Shown: positions 7,408 through 15,059 of the stretch, in pieces
Layout: every line of letters starts with the position of its first letter
Numbering within the stretch: position 1 is the stretch's first letter
Notes under the pieces: model-generated
The model's database searches: none
Told to the model about the DNA's origin: nothing
Seen by the model: only the letters and a program-made list of their open reading frames with translations
Position numbers and translations under genes: made by a program
From: an uncultured Collinsella sp.
GTDB taxonomy: Bacteria > Actinomycetota > Coriobacteriia > Coriobacteriales > Coriobacteriaceae
Reading direction: 5' to 3'
DNA length: 24,027 nt
Assembly: GCA_902478865.1 (NCBI GenBank)
Contig: CABSNA010000005.1
Location: 1 to 24,027 of the forward strand

Positions 7408-8817
7408 GTGGCAGGTAAAAAGTTCTCCCTGTTCGAGGTCATCCTCTCGGTTATCTGCGTTGTCTTTACCATCGAGGCGGCCGCTCCGGCATCTGCCATG
7501 GGTAACGTGCAGTTCTTCTGGTGGATCTTCCTCATCATTACGTTTTTGCTTCCCTATGGCCTGGTGGTGGCCGAGCTCGGTACGGCGTTCGATTCCGAGG
7601 GTGGCCTGTACGATTGGGTTCGCCTGGGCTTGGGCGACCGTTGGGGCGCCCGCTGCTCCTGGTGCTATTGGGTCAACTTTCCACTGTGGGTGGCAAGTAT
7701 CGCCTGCATGTTCCCCAGTGTCATCAATGCGGTATGGGGCATCGAATTTTCGCTTGGGGTCCGAATTGCCATCGAGCTTGCCTTTGTGTGGGGCGTCACG
7801 GTCATGGCAATGCAGCCGGTGGCCGAGGCCGATTGGGTCATGGATGGCGGCGCCGTCATCAAGGTGCTCATTACCACCGTGGTGGGAATCGTCGGCATCT
7901 GGTTTGCCTGCAATAACGGCTTTGCCAACGATATGTCGCTCAAGACTTTCATTCCAGATCTGGGCGACACCAATTCATTGACATACCTATCGATCATCCT
8001 GTTTAACTTTATGGGCTTCGAAGTGGTAGCGACCTTTGCCAGCACGATGAAAAACCCGTCGCGCGATATCCCCAAGGCGGTTATCGCCGGTGGTGTTGCC
8101 ATTGCGGCAATCTATATCATCTGCGGCATCGGCATCGGAGCCGCGGTTCCCACCGAGCAGCTTTCGCTCGATTCGGGCATTGTGGACGCGGTTGCCGCCA
8201 TGGTGGGGCGCAGCCACCCGCTGACAATGGTCGTGGGCGTGGCATTTTTGGTAACGCTGTTCGCCAACATGATCTGCTGGAGTTTTGGCGTCAACAACGT
8301 GGCGAGCTATGCCGCGCGCCATGGCAACATGCCGCGCCCCTTTGCACTGGTGTCCAAGAAGACCGGCATGCCCAATGGCTCGGCACTCATTAACGGTTGT
8401 TTTGCCAGCTTGGTGCTGCTACTTCAGATTCCGCTGGGCGAAGGTTCCGACGTCTTTTGGGTCTTCTTCTCGATGAACGTCGTCTTTCTGCTCATGAGCT
8501 ATATCCCGATGTTCCCGGCGTTTTGGCGTCTGCGTAAATACGACGGTCGCCCGCGTGTGTTCCGCACGCCCTTCGAGGGCAAGGTGCTTGCGGTGGCGCT
8601 TGCGGTGCCGGTGGTAGAGCTCGTGCTTTCGATTGTTGCAACAATCGTGCCGCTTAACAGCTCGCCCGCCGAGATGTCAAAGTTGCCGATCCTCATGGGT
8701 GTGGTGATCGGCGTGTTGCTGGGCGAGGTTTCGCGCCTCATATCGCGCCGCGGCCGCAGTATCGACAATCCCGGCGTTGGTGCAAAGGGGTCAGATTACT
8801 TTGCACTAAAACAGTAG
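7408..8817 (+). CDS. aguD: Agmatine/putrescine-type exchanger, APC family (copy 2)
   Basis: The protein is 469 aa with about twelve membrane helices. Over the N-terminal 100 residues it aligns with copy 1 almost without gaps (EAAAPASAMGNVQFFWWIFL, then EGGLYDWVRLGLGDRWGAR). The start is the GTG at 7408, because AGGGGGA ends 7 nt upstream. Codon use is more relaxed than in copy 1 (many TTT, TTG and GGT). An attenuator-like hairpin stands just before the start. The last ~11 residues (AKGSDYFALKQ) are encoded by a palindrome at 8780-8806 that looks like an inserted REP, so the original tail was probably replaced. The substrate may be agmatine, putrescine or a related amine; only the family is secure. 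Confidence 0.8.
   Translation: MAGKKFSLFEVILSVICVVFTIEAAAPASAMGNVQFFWWIFLIITFLLPYGLVVAELGTAFDSEGGLYDWVRLGLGDRWGARCSWCYWVNFPLWVASIACMFPSVINAVWGIEFSLGVRIAIELAFVWGVTVMAMQPVAEADWVMDGGAVIKVLITTVVGIVGIWFACNNGFANDMSLKTFIPDLGDTNSLTYLSIILFNFMGFEVVATFASTMKNPSRDIPKAVIAGGVAIAAIYIICGIGIGAAVPTEQLSLDSGIVDAVAAMVGRSHPLTMVVGVAFLVTLFANMICWSFGVNNVASYAARHGNMPRPFALVSKKTGMPNGSALINGCFASLVLLLQIPLGEGSDVFWVFFSMNVVFLLMSYIPMFPAFWRLRKYDGRPRVFRTPFEGKVLAVALAVPVVELVLSIVATIVPLNSSPAEMSKLPILMGVVIGVLLGEVSRLISRRGRSIDNPGVGAKGSDYFALKQ
8780..8806. repeat. REP-like palindrome forming the 3' end of aguD2
   Basis: GTGCAAAG (8780-8787) and CTTTGCAC (8799-8806) flank GGGTCAGATTA. Sequences of the type GGGGTCAGATTACTTTGC recur in bacterial genomes as REP-like elements (recalled, not checked). 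It lies inside the coding sequence. Confidence 0.5.
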
Positions 8818-8837
8818 CGCCGCGAGTTGCGCGGCGC
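8817..8837. terminator. Hairpin between convergent aguD2 and the small ORF
   Basis: GCGCCGCG (8817-8824) pairs perfectly with CGCGGCGC (8830-8837) across a 5-base loop. It starts on the last base of the aguD2 stop codon. The placement between converging genes suggests it serves both; the T-run is poor (TTGATGC). Confidence 0.6.
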
Positions 8838-8852
8838 TTGATGCATCTTGGA

Positions 8853-9044
8853 TTACTGCTCGCGGTGCTCGGAATCGGAAGCGAGCTTGGGCGCAAAGTA
8901 GGGGACGTGGCCCAGGTACGGGCAGCTATCCTCGCGCGCCTCGACGGCGGAGGGGACGTTGTCGTAGGTCATGGAAGAACCGAGTCGGGTGATGGCCTTG
9001 GCGGCAGGAGCAATGAGCATCTTGAGCGGTGCGATAGGTGCCAT
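8853..9044 (-). CDS. Small protein of unknown function (63 aa)
   Basis: A 63-residue frame begins at an ATG at 9044 that has AAGGAG (9050-9055) five bases upstream on the minus strand, a good ribosome site. A terminator-like hairpin lies past its stop. The start is amphipathic or mildly hydrophobic (MAPIAPLKMLIAPAAKAITR), followed by a polar tail containing CPYLGHVPYFAP. I recognise no domain. It is divergent from luxR2, and the 128-bp gap has a palindrome (9083-9102), so it may be co-regulated with that gene. It is probably real, given the ribosome site, hairpin and lack of other use of the interval. Confidence 0.5.
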   Translation of the reverse strand: MAPIAPLKMLIAPAAKAITRLGSSMTYDNVPSAVEAREDSCPYLGHVPYFAPKLASDSEHREQ

Positions 9045-9082
9045 GGCATCTCCTTTCATCGGTGAGACACAGCTTGTTTATC

Positions 9083-9102
9083 TAAACGATACAGTACGTT
9101 TA
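9083..9102. promoter_or_regulatory. Palindromic operator candidate in the divergent small-ORF/luxR2 promoter
   Basis: TAAACG (9083-9088) and CGTTTA (9097-9102) enclose ATACAGTA, a 20-bp near-palindrome resembling TetR-type operators. ATCGGTGAG also occurs twice as a direct repeat, at 9058-9066 and 9103-9111, flanking it. Confidence 0.4.
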
Positions 9103-9172
9103 ATCGGTGAGTCTAATCTTGCGGCAAAGAATCTGTCAACATCCTCACAGCATCTAGACAGGGGAGGCGGGC

Positions 9173-10165
9173 ATGAGTTTCGCGTTCTATATCTACACCA
9201 TGATTATCATGGGTGTGGCTCTGGTGACCAGTGCCGTGGCATTGGTGGTTTGGCTCATGACGCGTCGTCGCGACAGCCTGGTGGCCGCGGCGGGCTTTTT
9301 GCTCTATATGCTCGATATGTCGGTCATCTTTTTTGACGAGTACAATCGGCTCAAATACGACTACGCCGTTACCTTTAGCGAGCCGCTGCAGCACCCCTTG
9401 CTGCGCTGCGTGCTCGGTATTGCCATCTATGCCTGCGTGGTGCTATGGATGTTTGCGCGCTTGCGCAAAAGGCCGACGTCGCGCATGCTCGGACTTGCTA
9501 TCGTGCCGTTTTCAATCTTGCAATTGCTGCTGGTGCCTCGCAGCGGTGCTGCCGGAGAGATGCAGCAGTATCTCTTTTGGCTCACGCGTGACCTGGGCAA
9601 TGTAGGATGTCTTGCCTATGCCGCCTGGCATTACCGGCACGGGGCCACGCGTGTTGAGAAACTCGACCTCGACCGCTCAAGGCTCTTTTGGAAGGTGGCA
9701 CTCGTTCTTGCGTTTTGCGTTATCGCCGAGGACACCTACATGATTTTGCTCTGCCGCCCCGACTCTCAAAACCCCGTCATCAGCCTCTTTTTGTGGTATC
9801 TGTCCGAGCGCAATATCTCCGAAAACGTGCTGCTCGTGGTATGCGCGGTCCAACTCTTTTGCCAGTTTAGCCATATCCTGCGCGTGTATGCCTGTCATCC
9901 GCGTGCCGATGAGGACGTGGCGGCCGAGAGCGCACGCTCTGGGGACGATCTAGCATCACGCGTTGTGATCTATGCCGATGCTCATAAGCTGTCGCGGCGC
10001 GAGCAGGAGGTGCTCACGCTGGTGCTGAAGGGCAACGACGCCCAAAACATCGCCAGCGAGTTGGTCATCAGCCCTGGCACTGTCAAAGCGCACTTGCATC
10101 GCATCTACGTTAAAAGCGGTGTCTCCAACCGAGATGACCTCATAGATGCCTTTTGGCGTTCCTAG
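9173..10165 (+). CDS. Membrane-anchored LuxR-family transcriptional regulator (luxR2)
   Basis: The protein is 330 aa. About seven hydrophobic helices occupy ~4-232, then a polar linker (~235-260), and a LuxR/NarL helix-turn-helix at ~270-330 (LSRREQEVLTLVLKGNDAQN, then VISPGTVKAHLHRIYVKSGV). It is paralogous to luxR1, sharing AED-Y-ILL and YLSERN-SENV just before the last helix; that stretch is the best candidate for ligand sensing or signal transfer. GGGGAGG lies six bases before the ATG at 9173. The gene is followed on the same strand by a motif shared with the luxR1-ptcA gap and then the amidohydrolase-MATE pair, so those genes are its likely targets. Confidence 0.8.
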   Translation: MSFAFYIYTMIIMGVALVTSAVALVVWLMTRRRDSLVAAAGFLLYMLDMSVIFFDEYNRLKYDYAVTFSEPLQHPLLRCVLGIAIYACVVLWMFARLRKRPTSRMLGLAIVPFSILQLLLVPRSGAAGEMQQYLFWLTRDLGNVGCLAYAAWHYRHGATRVEKLDLDRSRLFWKVALVLAFCVIAEDTYMILLCRPDSQNPVISLFLWYLSERNISENVLLVVCAVQLFCQFSHILRVYACHPRADEDVAAESARSGDDLASRVVIYADAHKLSRREQEVLTLVLKGNDAQNIASELVISPGTVKAHLHRIYVKSGVSNRDDLIDAFWRS

Positions 10166-10247
10166 TCCTATTCTTCCTCGCATGCGGGTCTTGCCGTGTG
10201 GGCGGGCACGCCGTTGGGCGTAATGACGCGGTAATAATCTCAGACAA

Positions 10248-10277
10248 TAAACCTGCAGGTAAAGCGTGTAAACCTGC
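10248..10277 (+). promoter_or_regulatory. Operator-like direct repeat upstream of the amidohydrolase genes
   Basis: TAAACCTGC occurs at 10248-10256 and 10269-10277, exactly 21 bases (two helical turns) apart. The first copy begins TAAACCTGCAGGT, and 10248-10271 matches the minus strand of 2490-2467 at 19 of 24 positions. Both sites lie next to a membrane-LuxR gene. Confidence 0.5.
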
Positions 10278-10341
10278 TTAAACTGACCGTTTGCGGTCCC
10301 TGGCCTTGGCACGGATTTGCCCCTGTGTATCAATGGGTGTA

Positions 10342-10451
10342 GCGCGAAGCCGCGGACGTGGGACAGACGTCCGAGCACGGCTTGTAGGCACGCGCCGATG
10401 CGGGAGCGCTACGCTCCCAACCGAGTGCCCACGCGGGCGGTGCGTCCGCGT
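10342..10451 (+). promoter_or_regulatory. Multi-hairpin leader of the amidohydrolase gene
   Basis: Three structures follow each other. The first is a long nested stem: GCGCG/CGCGC (10342-10346 with 10391-10395), AAGCCG/CGGCTT (10347-10352 with 10378-10383) and GGACGT/ACGTCC. The second is GGGAGCG/CGCTCCC (10402-10408 with 10412-10418). The third is ACGCGG/CCGCGT (10431-10436 with 10446-10451). The ribosome site follows 20 bases later. The 315-base gap 10166-10480 contains no visible gene. Confidence 0.45.
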
Positions 10452-10480
10452 TGCAACCAAAGATGCCTGAGGAGGCTCAC

Positions 10481-12109
10481 ATGGACAAGGCTGATGTAGT
10501 TATCAAGAGCAACGCCGTCTTTACCGGCGATGGGCTCGAGCCGTTTAAGGGCGGCGTTGCCGTGCGGGGCGAAAGAATCGTTGCCTGCGGTGACGATGCC
10601 CACCTGGCACCGTTTATCGGCCCCGATACCGAGGTGCGCGACTTTGGCGACCAACTCGTCATGCCCGGCCTGATCGACTCGCACACACATTTTGCCCAGG
10701 GTGCGTTTATGACCGACCCCGATTTTGCCGTCAACCTCATCGACTGCACCAGTTTCGAGATGGCAATGGAACGTGTCGTGGCGTTTGCCGATTCGCATCC
10801 TGACAACGAGTGGATCGTTGGCTGTCAGATCATCCAGTTCCAATGGGATGTCCCCGAGATGCCCACGGCCGCGATGATCGATGAGTACATCTCCGACCGC
10901 CCGGTCTTTTTGCAGCAGGTTGATATGCACACCTTTAGCGCCAACACCTGCGCTATCAACAAGGTGGGCATTACCACCGAGACCCCCGACCCCGCGGGCG
11001 GCAAGATTTTGAAGGACGCCGACGGTAACCTTACCGGTGTGTTCTCCAACAACGCGGGAGCCCTCTTTATGGATGAGGTCTATGACCCAGCGCCCGAGGT
11101 GGTCAACGCCTCGTTTACCAAGACGGCCAAGCGCGCCAACAGCCTGGGCATTACTACCATAGGCATGGTCAACCCCACCTTTGTAAGCATGGAGAACCCG
11201 TTTGGCGTGCTTGCCGACCTCAACGCCAAGGGCGAGCTGCCGCTGCGCGTCTTTATGTACACCGATTTGTTTGAGAACGAGACAATGGCGCTCGATCAAA
11301 TCAAGGCCAAGTACAACTTCCCTGGCACGCAGGTCGAGTGGCACGGCTTTAAGCAGTTTATCGATGGCGTGTGCTCCGACCATACCGCTTGGATGCTCGA
11401 GTCCTACAGCAACGCACCCGAGAGCTGCGGCGAGGCTGCCGAGGATCCCGAGCGCATGCGCGCTGCCATACTCAAGGCACTTGAGTGGGGTGTCGATACC
11501 CGTATCCACGCCATCGGCGACCGCGCCGTACGCACCATCCTCGACAACTTTGAAGAGGGCGAGAAGCTCTACGGGCAGCAAGGCTGCCGCCACTCCATCG
11601 AGCATAACGAGACGGTGCAGCCGGAGGATATGCCCCGCTACGCCGAGCTCGGCGTATGCCCGGCCATGCAGCCGTGGCACATGCTGCTCGATATGCCCGA
11701 TCTCGCCAAGGACGACGCCGTGGGCCCCGAGCGTGCCGCGCTTTCGTGGCCCCTGCATAGCCTGCTTGCCAGCGGAGCCGTGGTGCACCTGGGCAGTGAC
11801 TTCCCCGTTGTGGGCCTGGAGCCCATGGAGGAGGTCTACGGCGCGGTCTTCCGTATGCTCGAGGACGGCTCTAACCCCGAGGGCTGGTTCCCGCAGGAGC
11901 GCATCACCATGGCAGATGCCCTGCGCGCCTACACCTACGGTGGCGCCTTTGCCATGCATGCCGATGACCGTATCGGTACGCTCGCATGCGGCAAGCAGGC
12001 CGACATCTGCGTGCTCGACCGCAATCTCTTTAAGTGCGAGCCGGCTGAGGTCCTCGAGGCCACGGCGTCTCTCACGATGATTGCCGGCAAGGTGGTCTAC
12101 GAGGCCTAG
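10481..12109 (+). CDS. YtcJ-like metal-dependent amidohydrolase (Amidohydro_3)
   Basis: The protein is 542 aa. The start at 10481 is set by GAGGAGG upstream; a TTG 30 bases earlier has no such site. It has the amidohydrolase plan: a small beta domain, then MPGLIDSHTHF with the HxH metal ligands at 68 and 70. Later motifs are RIHAIGDRAVR, HSIEHNE and HLGSDFPVVGLEPM, followed by a return beta domain ending IAGKVVYEA. This pattern is that of the YtcJ/Amidohydro_3 group, whose members cleave amides or formamides and are often of unknown substrate. There is no signal peptide, so it is cytoplasmic. It is probably co-transcribed with the MATE gene 92 bases downstream. A role with an N-acyl or N-carbamoyl polyamine is only a guess from neighbours. 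Confidence 0.85.
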   Translation: MDKADVVIKSNAVFTGDGLEPFKGGVAVRGERIVACGDDAHLAPFIGPDTEVRDFGDQLVMPGLIDSHTHFAQGAFMTDPDFAVNLIDCTSFEMAMERVVAFADSHPDNEWIVGCQIIQFQWDVPEMPTAAMIDEYISDRPVFLQQVDMHTFSANTCAINKVGITTETPDPAGGKILKDADGNLTGVFSNNAGALFMDEVYDPAPEVVNASFTKTAKRANSLGITTIGMVNPTFVSMENPFGVLADLNAKGELPLRVFMYTDLFENETMALDQIKAKYNFPGTQVEWHGFKQFIDGVCSDHTAWMLESYSNAPESCGEAAEDPERMRAAILKALEWGVDTRIHAIGDRAVRTILDNFEEGEKLYGQQGCRHSIEHNETVQPEDMPRYAELGVCPAMQPWHMLLDMPDLAKDDAVGPERAALSWPLHSLLASGAVVHLGSDFPVVGLEPMEEVYGAVFRMLEDGSNPEGWFPQERITMADALRAYTYGGAFAMHADDRIGTLACGKQADICVLDRNLFKCEPAEVLEATASLTMIAGKVVYEA

Positions 12110-12127
12110 CGGGGCTGCTGCATCGCT

Positions 12128-12157
12128 GGGCGGTGCCACAGCCTGTGCGTGCCGCCC
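12128..12157 (+). terminator. Intra-operon hairpin between amidohydrolase and MATE genes
   Basis: GGGCGG (12128-12133) pairs with CCGCCC (12152-12157), with CACA/TGTG inside. There is no T-run. Partial termination or RNA processing within the operon is likely. Confidence 0.4.
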
Positions 12158-12201
12158 GCCCATCCATTCATTCATCAATCTCTCATGGAAAGGGGAGAAC
12201 A

Positions 12202-13578
12202 ATGGCAGAAGAAGCAACCGCCGCTGTTGAGGAGGAGCGTGAGCTTGCCTCGCAGCCGATTCCCGGCCTGGTGCGCAAGTACACCATCATCACCGGCCAG
12301 GGTATGCTCGCCCAGATTATCATGGTGGTCCTTGAGGGCCTCGTGATGGGTTGGGGCCTGGGTGCCCACGGCCTGGCCTGTGTCTCGATCATCATGTCGG
12401 TCGAGTACATCAACCTGGCCTTTGGCAACCTGTTTGGCACCGGCGTACCCGCCGTGGTGGGCAACCTTTTGGGTGCCGGCGACATCAAGGGCGCAAGCAA
12501 GGCTTTTAGCCAGGGCTTTTGGCTCACCACGATCGTGAGTGTGCTGCTAGCTGTGGTGATGGCCGTGTTTACCGAGCCCATCTGTGCATTTTTTGGCGCC
12601 ACGCCCGACATCATGGTCGATACCGTTGCCGGCGTGCGCACCTTCGCCGTGCTGCTACCGCTCACGGTCATTGGCCAGATGATTACCGCTGTGATGCGTG
12701 TGGACGAGAAGGTTCAGATCCAGGCCAACCTCATGACCGTATCGGCTATCGTCGCCATTTGCTGGCTCGCGCTTTCCACGTTTGTTCTCAAGTTTGGCGT
12801 TATGGGCGCCGGCGTGTATTACGGGCTTTCCATCGGCATCTGGGCCATCGGTATCTTCTGGTTCATCGGGGGCAAAAAGTCCCAGCTCCAGATTAACCCG
12901 GCCGACCTCAAGCTCGACTTTGCCATCTGCGGCCAGATCTTCAAGATCGGCTTCCCGTTCTTCCTGGTCCAGGGCGCGACCTTTATCTTTAATACCGTTG
13001 CCAACTCGCTTTTGGGTTCGCTCGGCGGCGACATGGGCTCGCTCTACATCGCAGCTTTTGGCGTGATCAACGGCTACATCCTCTACATTACCATGATGGT
13101 TGCCCAGTGCTTCTCCTACGGTCTGCAGCCCATCGCTGCCTTCAACGCCGGCGCAAAGGCTTGGGCACGCCTTAAGGAGACGCTCTCCTGCACGCTTAAG
13201 TACCAGGTTGTGACGCTGGCGCTGGTCACCGTCGCGCTCTGGCTTGCCGCCACCCCGGTGTGCGCCTTCTTTGCCGGCAGCGATCCTGCGCTCGTTGAGG
13301 TTGCCGCCAACGCCACGCGTACTGTCATCCTGGCTGTTGCCCTGGGCTATCTTGCCATGACCATGTCGATGTATTTCCAGGCGGTCGAGAAGGTTGGTGT
13401 CGCCACGTTTACCGGCCTGCTTCGCTATGTGATCTGCTCGGTGCCGCTTATGTACCTCCTCGGCAACATGATGGGTGTCGAGGGCGTGTGGATCGCCCTG
13501 GTGGTGGCCGACGCCATTACCGGCATCATTTCCATTGCGCTCGCCGCGCACGAGTCCAAGCGCCTTGCCACGCTCTAG
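12202..13578 (+). CDS. MATE-family efflux transporter
   Basis: The protein is 458 aa, the usual MATE length, with about twelve hydrophobic helices in two similar halves. Typical features include the early GQGMLAQIIMVVLEGLVMGWGL region with family-style spacing, FGNLFGTGVPAVVGNLLGAG after helix 2, and a matching FNAGAKAWARLKETL loop after helix 8. Such proteins export cationic compounds by Na+ or H+ antiport across the cytoplasmic membrane. The start at 12202 follows AAGGGGAG by six bases. It follows the amidohydrolase and is closed by a strong terminator at 13627-13670, so the pair forms one transcription unit. Export of a polyamine-related amine is plausible but unproven. Confidence 0.87.
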   Translation: MAEEATAAVEEERELASQPIPGLVRKYTIITGQGMLAQIIMVVLEGLVMGWGLGAHGLACVSIIMSVEYINLAFGNLFGTGVPAVVGNLLGAGDIKGASKAFSQGFWLTTIVSVLLAVVMAVFTEPICAFFGATPDIMVDTVAGVRTFAVLLPLTVIGQMITAVMRVDEKVQIQANLMTVSAIVAICWLALSTFVLKFGVMGAGVYYGLSIGIWAIGIFWFIGGKKSQLQINPADLKLDFAICGQIFKIGFPFFLVQGATFIFNTVANSLLGSLGGDMGSLYIAAFGVINGYILYITMMVAQCFSYGLQPIAAFNAGAKAWARLKETLSCTLKYQVVTLALVTVALWLAATPVCAFFAGSDPALVEVAANATRTVILAVALGYLAMTMSMYFQAVEKVGVATFTGLLRYVICSVPLMYLLGNMMGVEGVWIALVVADAITGIISIALAAHESKRLATL

Positions 13579-13626
13579 GCTCGGACATGGCTGGCGTACG
13601 ATAGTCGAACAAGTTAACTCGCCTGC

Positions 13627-13670
13627 AAGCCACCACAATGGGGACAGCCCCCATTGTGGTGGCTTTTGTT
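13627..13670 (+). terminator. Strong Rho-independent terminator after the MATE gene
   Basis: A perfect 17-bp stem (13627-13643 with 13649-13665), with a 5-base loop ACAGC, runs directly into TTTTGTTATTT. This is the clearest intrinsic terminator in the window. Confidence 0.9.
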
Positions 13671-13717
13671 ATTTAGGGTCTGAGATTTCGGCTCTATAAA
13701 TAATGCTTTTGAACTGG

Positions 13718-13786
13718 GCTACTATAAGATTGTGGTAAACGCTACTATAAGATTATGGCGAATGAAACTATTCGATTATGGTAACA
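13718..13786 (+). repeat. Three tandem 23-bp repeats in the DUF4143 gene promoter
   Basis: Units lie at 13718-13740, 13741-13763 and 13764-13786. All share CTAT (or ACTAT) followed by GATTRTGG at the same offset. Units 1 and 2 have GCTACTATAAGATT in common; unit 3 is more divergent. They end 20 bases before the chosen start at 13807 and include TATAAG hexamers that could be -10 boxes. This is likely an autoregulatory operator. Confidence 0.65.
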
Positions 13787-13806
13787 GCGTAATAAGGGGC
13801 GTTGAT

Positions 13807-14976
13807 ATGGCTGAGTTCATTAACAGAGATTTGCATGAGTTGCTCATTCACATGGCAGGCTGGTTTCCTGTTGTGTCGTTGACAGGGCCTAGGCAGAGCG
13901 GTAAGTCTACGCTGGTTCGGCATGCCTTTCCCGACTATTCCTACGTCACGCTTGAGGACCCTCAAACGAGGCGCGCGGCCTTGGAGGATCCGGTGAGTTT
14001 TATCCGCAACCGAAAGGGCGGACTCATCATCGATGAGGCGCAATACGCCCCGGATTTGTTTTCAATGATCCAGGTTGTTTCGGATGAGCGGGGAGACGCC
14101 GGTCAATACATCCTTACAGGCTCGCAAAACTTTTTGATGATGAAAAGCATCGGGCAGTCTCTTGCCGGGCGAGTCGGGATCTTGAAATTGCTGCCATTAT
14201 CGTTTCGAGAAGCGGAGAGGGGCCAGCAGGGGCAGCTGGAAGTGGATTTGTTCGCGCTCGAAGGGGGATACCCTCGCCTGCGTTCCGCCGGAATGCCGTC
14301 CTCGGTTTATTTCCCCAGCTATATCGATACCTATGTTGAGCGCGATGTTGTGGGCTTGCTTGATGTGCGCAATAAGGCGGAGTTCCATAAGTTTCTGTCC
14401 ATAATTGCTCAGAGCGTCGGTGCCCTCATCAATATATCCTCGCTTTCTCGAGATACGGGCGTGAGCGTATCGACCATTAAAAGCTGGTTGTCCATCCTGG
14501 AGCAGAGCTACCTGACGTTTTCGCTGCAGCCCTATTATGCAAATGCCAAGAAGCGTCTAACTAAAACGCCCAAGCTCTATTTTTACGACACGGGGCTGCT
14601 CTGCTACTTGCTCAAAATTGGATCACTGGAGCAACTATTGGAGAGCCCTTATCTGGGGGCCGTTTTCGAAAACCTCATCGTTTCCGAAACGGCGAAGAGC
14701 CATCTCAACGTGGGCGAGAATCCCGAGCTGTATTTCTATAGGGACGACAGCAAGCGTGAAATCGATTTGCTCGACTGTACAAACTCAGGGAGTCCCAAGG
14801 CTATCGAAATAAAATCATCCAGAACGTATCACGATAAGTACGCCCGTCATCTACAGACTGTATGCGATGAGATCGACATTGCAAAAGATGCGCGCTATGT
14901 TGTGGCCCGCGTGGACTCAACGTATGAGTCGAAAGACTGTAGTGTGGTTTCGGCGCGTGATTGGCTTTTACGATAA
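13807..14976 (+). CDS. AAA-family ATPase with DUF4143 domain
   Basis: The protein is 389 aa. Walker A is GPRQSGKST (27-35), Walker B LIIDEAQ (~73-79), and the sensor-like ILTGSQNF follows, so this is an AAA_14 ATPase domain. A DUF4143 region follows, with a winged-helix-like segment (DTGVSVSTIKSWLSILEQ). The C-terminus has REIDLL...AIEIKSS, the D...ExK pattern of PD-(D/E)XK nuclease-like domains. The start at 13807 follows AAGGGGC; a longer frame begins at 13732, inside the repeats. Codon use is less GC-biased than its neighbours, fitting horizontal gain. Proteins of this type are widespread accessory genes with unclear function. It splits the agmatine region between the MATE gene and luxR3. 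Confidence 0.85.
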   Translation: MAEFINRDLHELLIHMAGWFPVVSLTGPRQSGKSTLVRHAFPDYSYVTLEDPQTRRAALEDPVSFIRNRKGGLIIDEAQYAPDLFSMIQVVSDERGDAGQYILTGSQNFLMMKSIGQSLAGRVGILKLLPLSFREAERGQQGQLEVDLFALEGGYPRLRSAGMPSSVYFPSYIDTYVERDVVGLLDVRNKAEFHKFLSIIAQSVGALINISSLSRDTGVSVSTIKSWLSILEQSYLTFSLQPYYANAKKRLTKTPKLYFYDTGLLCYLLKIGSLEQLLESPYLGAVFENLIVSETAKSHLNVGENPELYFYRDDSKREIDLLDCTNSGSPKAIEIKSSRTYHDKYARHLQTVCDEIDIAKDARYVVARVDSTYESKDCSVVSARDWLLR

Positions 14977-14995
14977 CAAGCTCGGCGTATTAACG

Positions 14996-15036
14996 ACCGC
15001 CGCGAAGGGAACCGGCCCCTTATTCGGCGGTTTTTT
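14996..15036 (+). terminator. Terminator of the DUF4143 gene
   Basis: ACCGCCG (14996-15002) pairs with CGGCGGT (15025-15031), with AAGGG/CCCTT inside, and TTTTTT (15031-15036) follows. It lies 20 bases past the stop at 14976. Confidence 0.8.
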
Positions 15037-15059
15037 GCCTATCTGGTGCGTCTTAGATG

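Noticed and set aside
13718..13786. A CRISPR array
   Set aside because: The three 23-bp units are contiguous with no spacers, and no cas genes are present.
13732..13806. A longer N-terminus for the DUF4143 protein from 13732
   Set aside because: It would be translated through the tandem repeats and lacks a ribosome site; the ATG at 13807 has AAGGGGC upstream and starts right before the conserved region.
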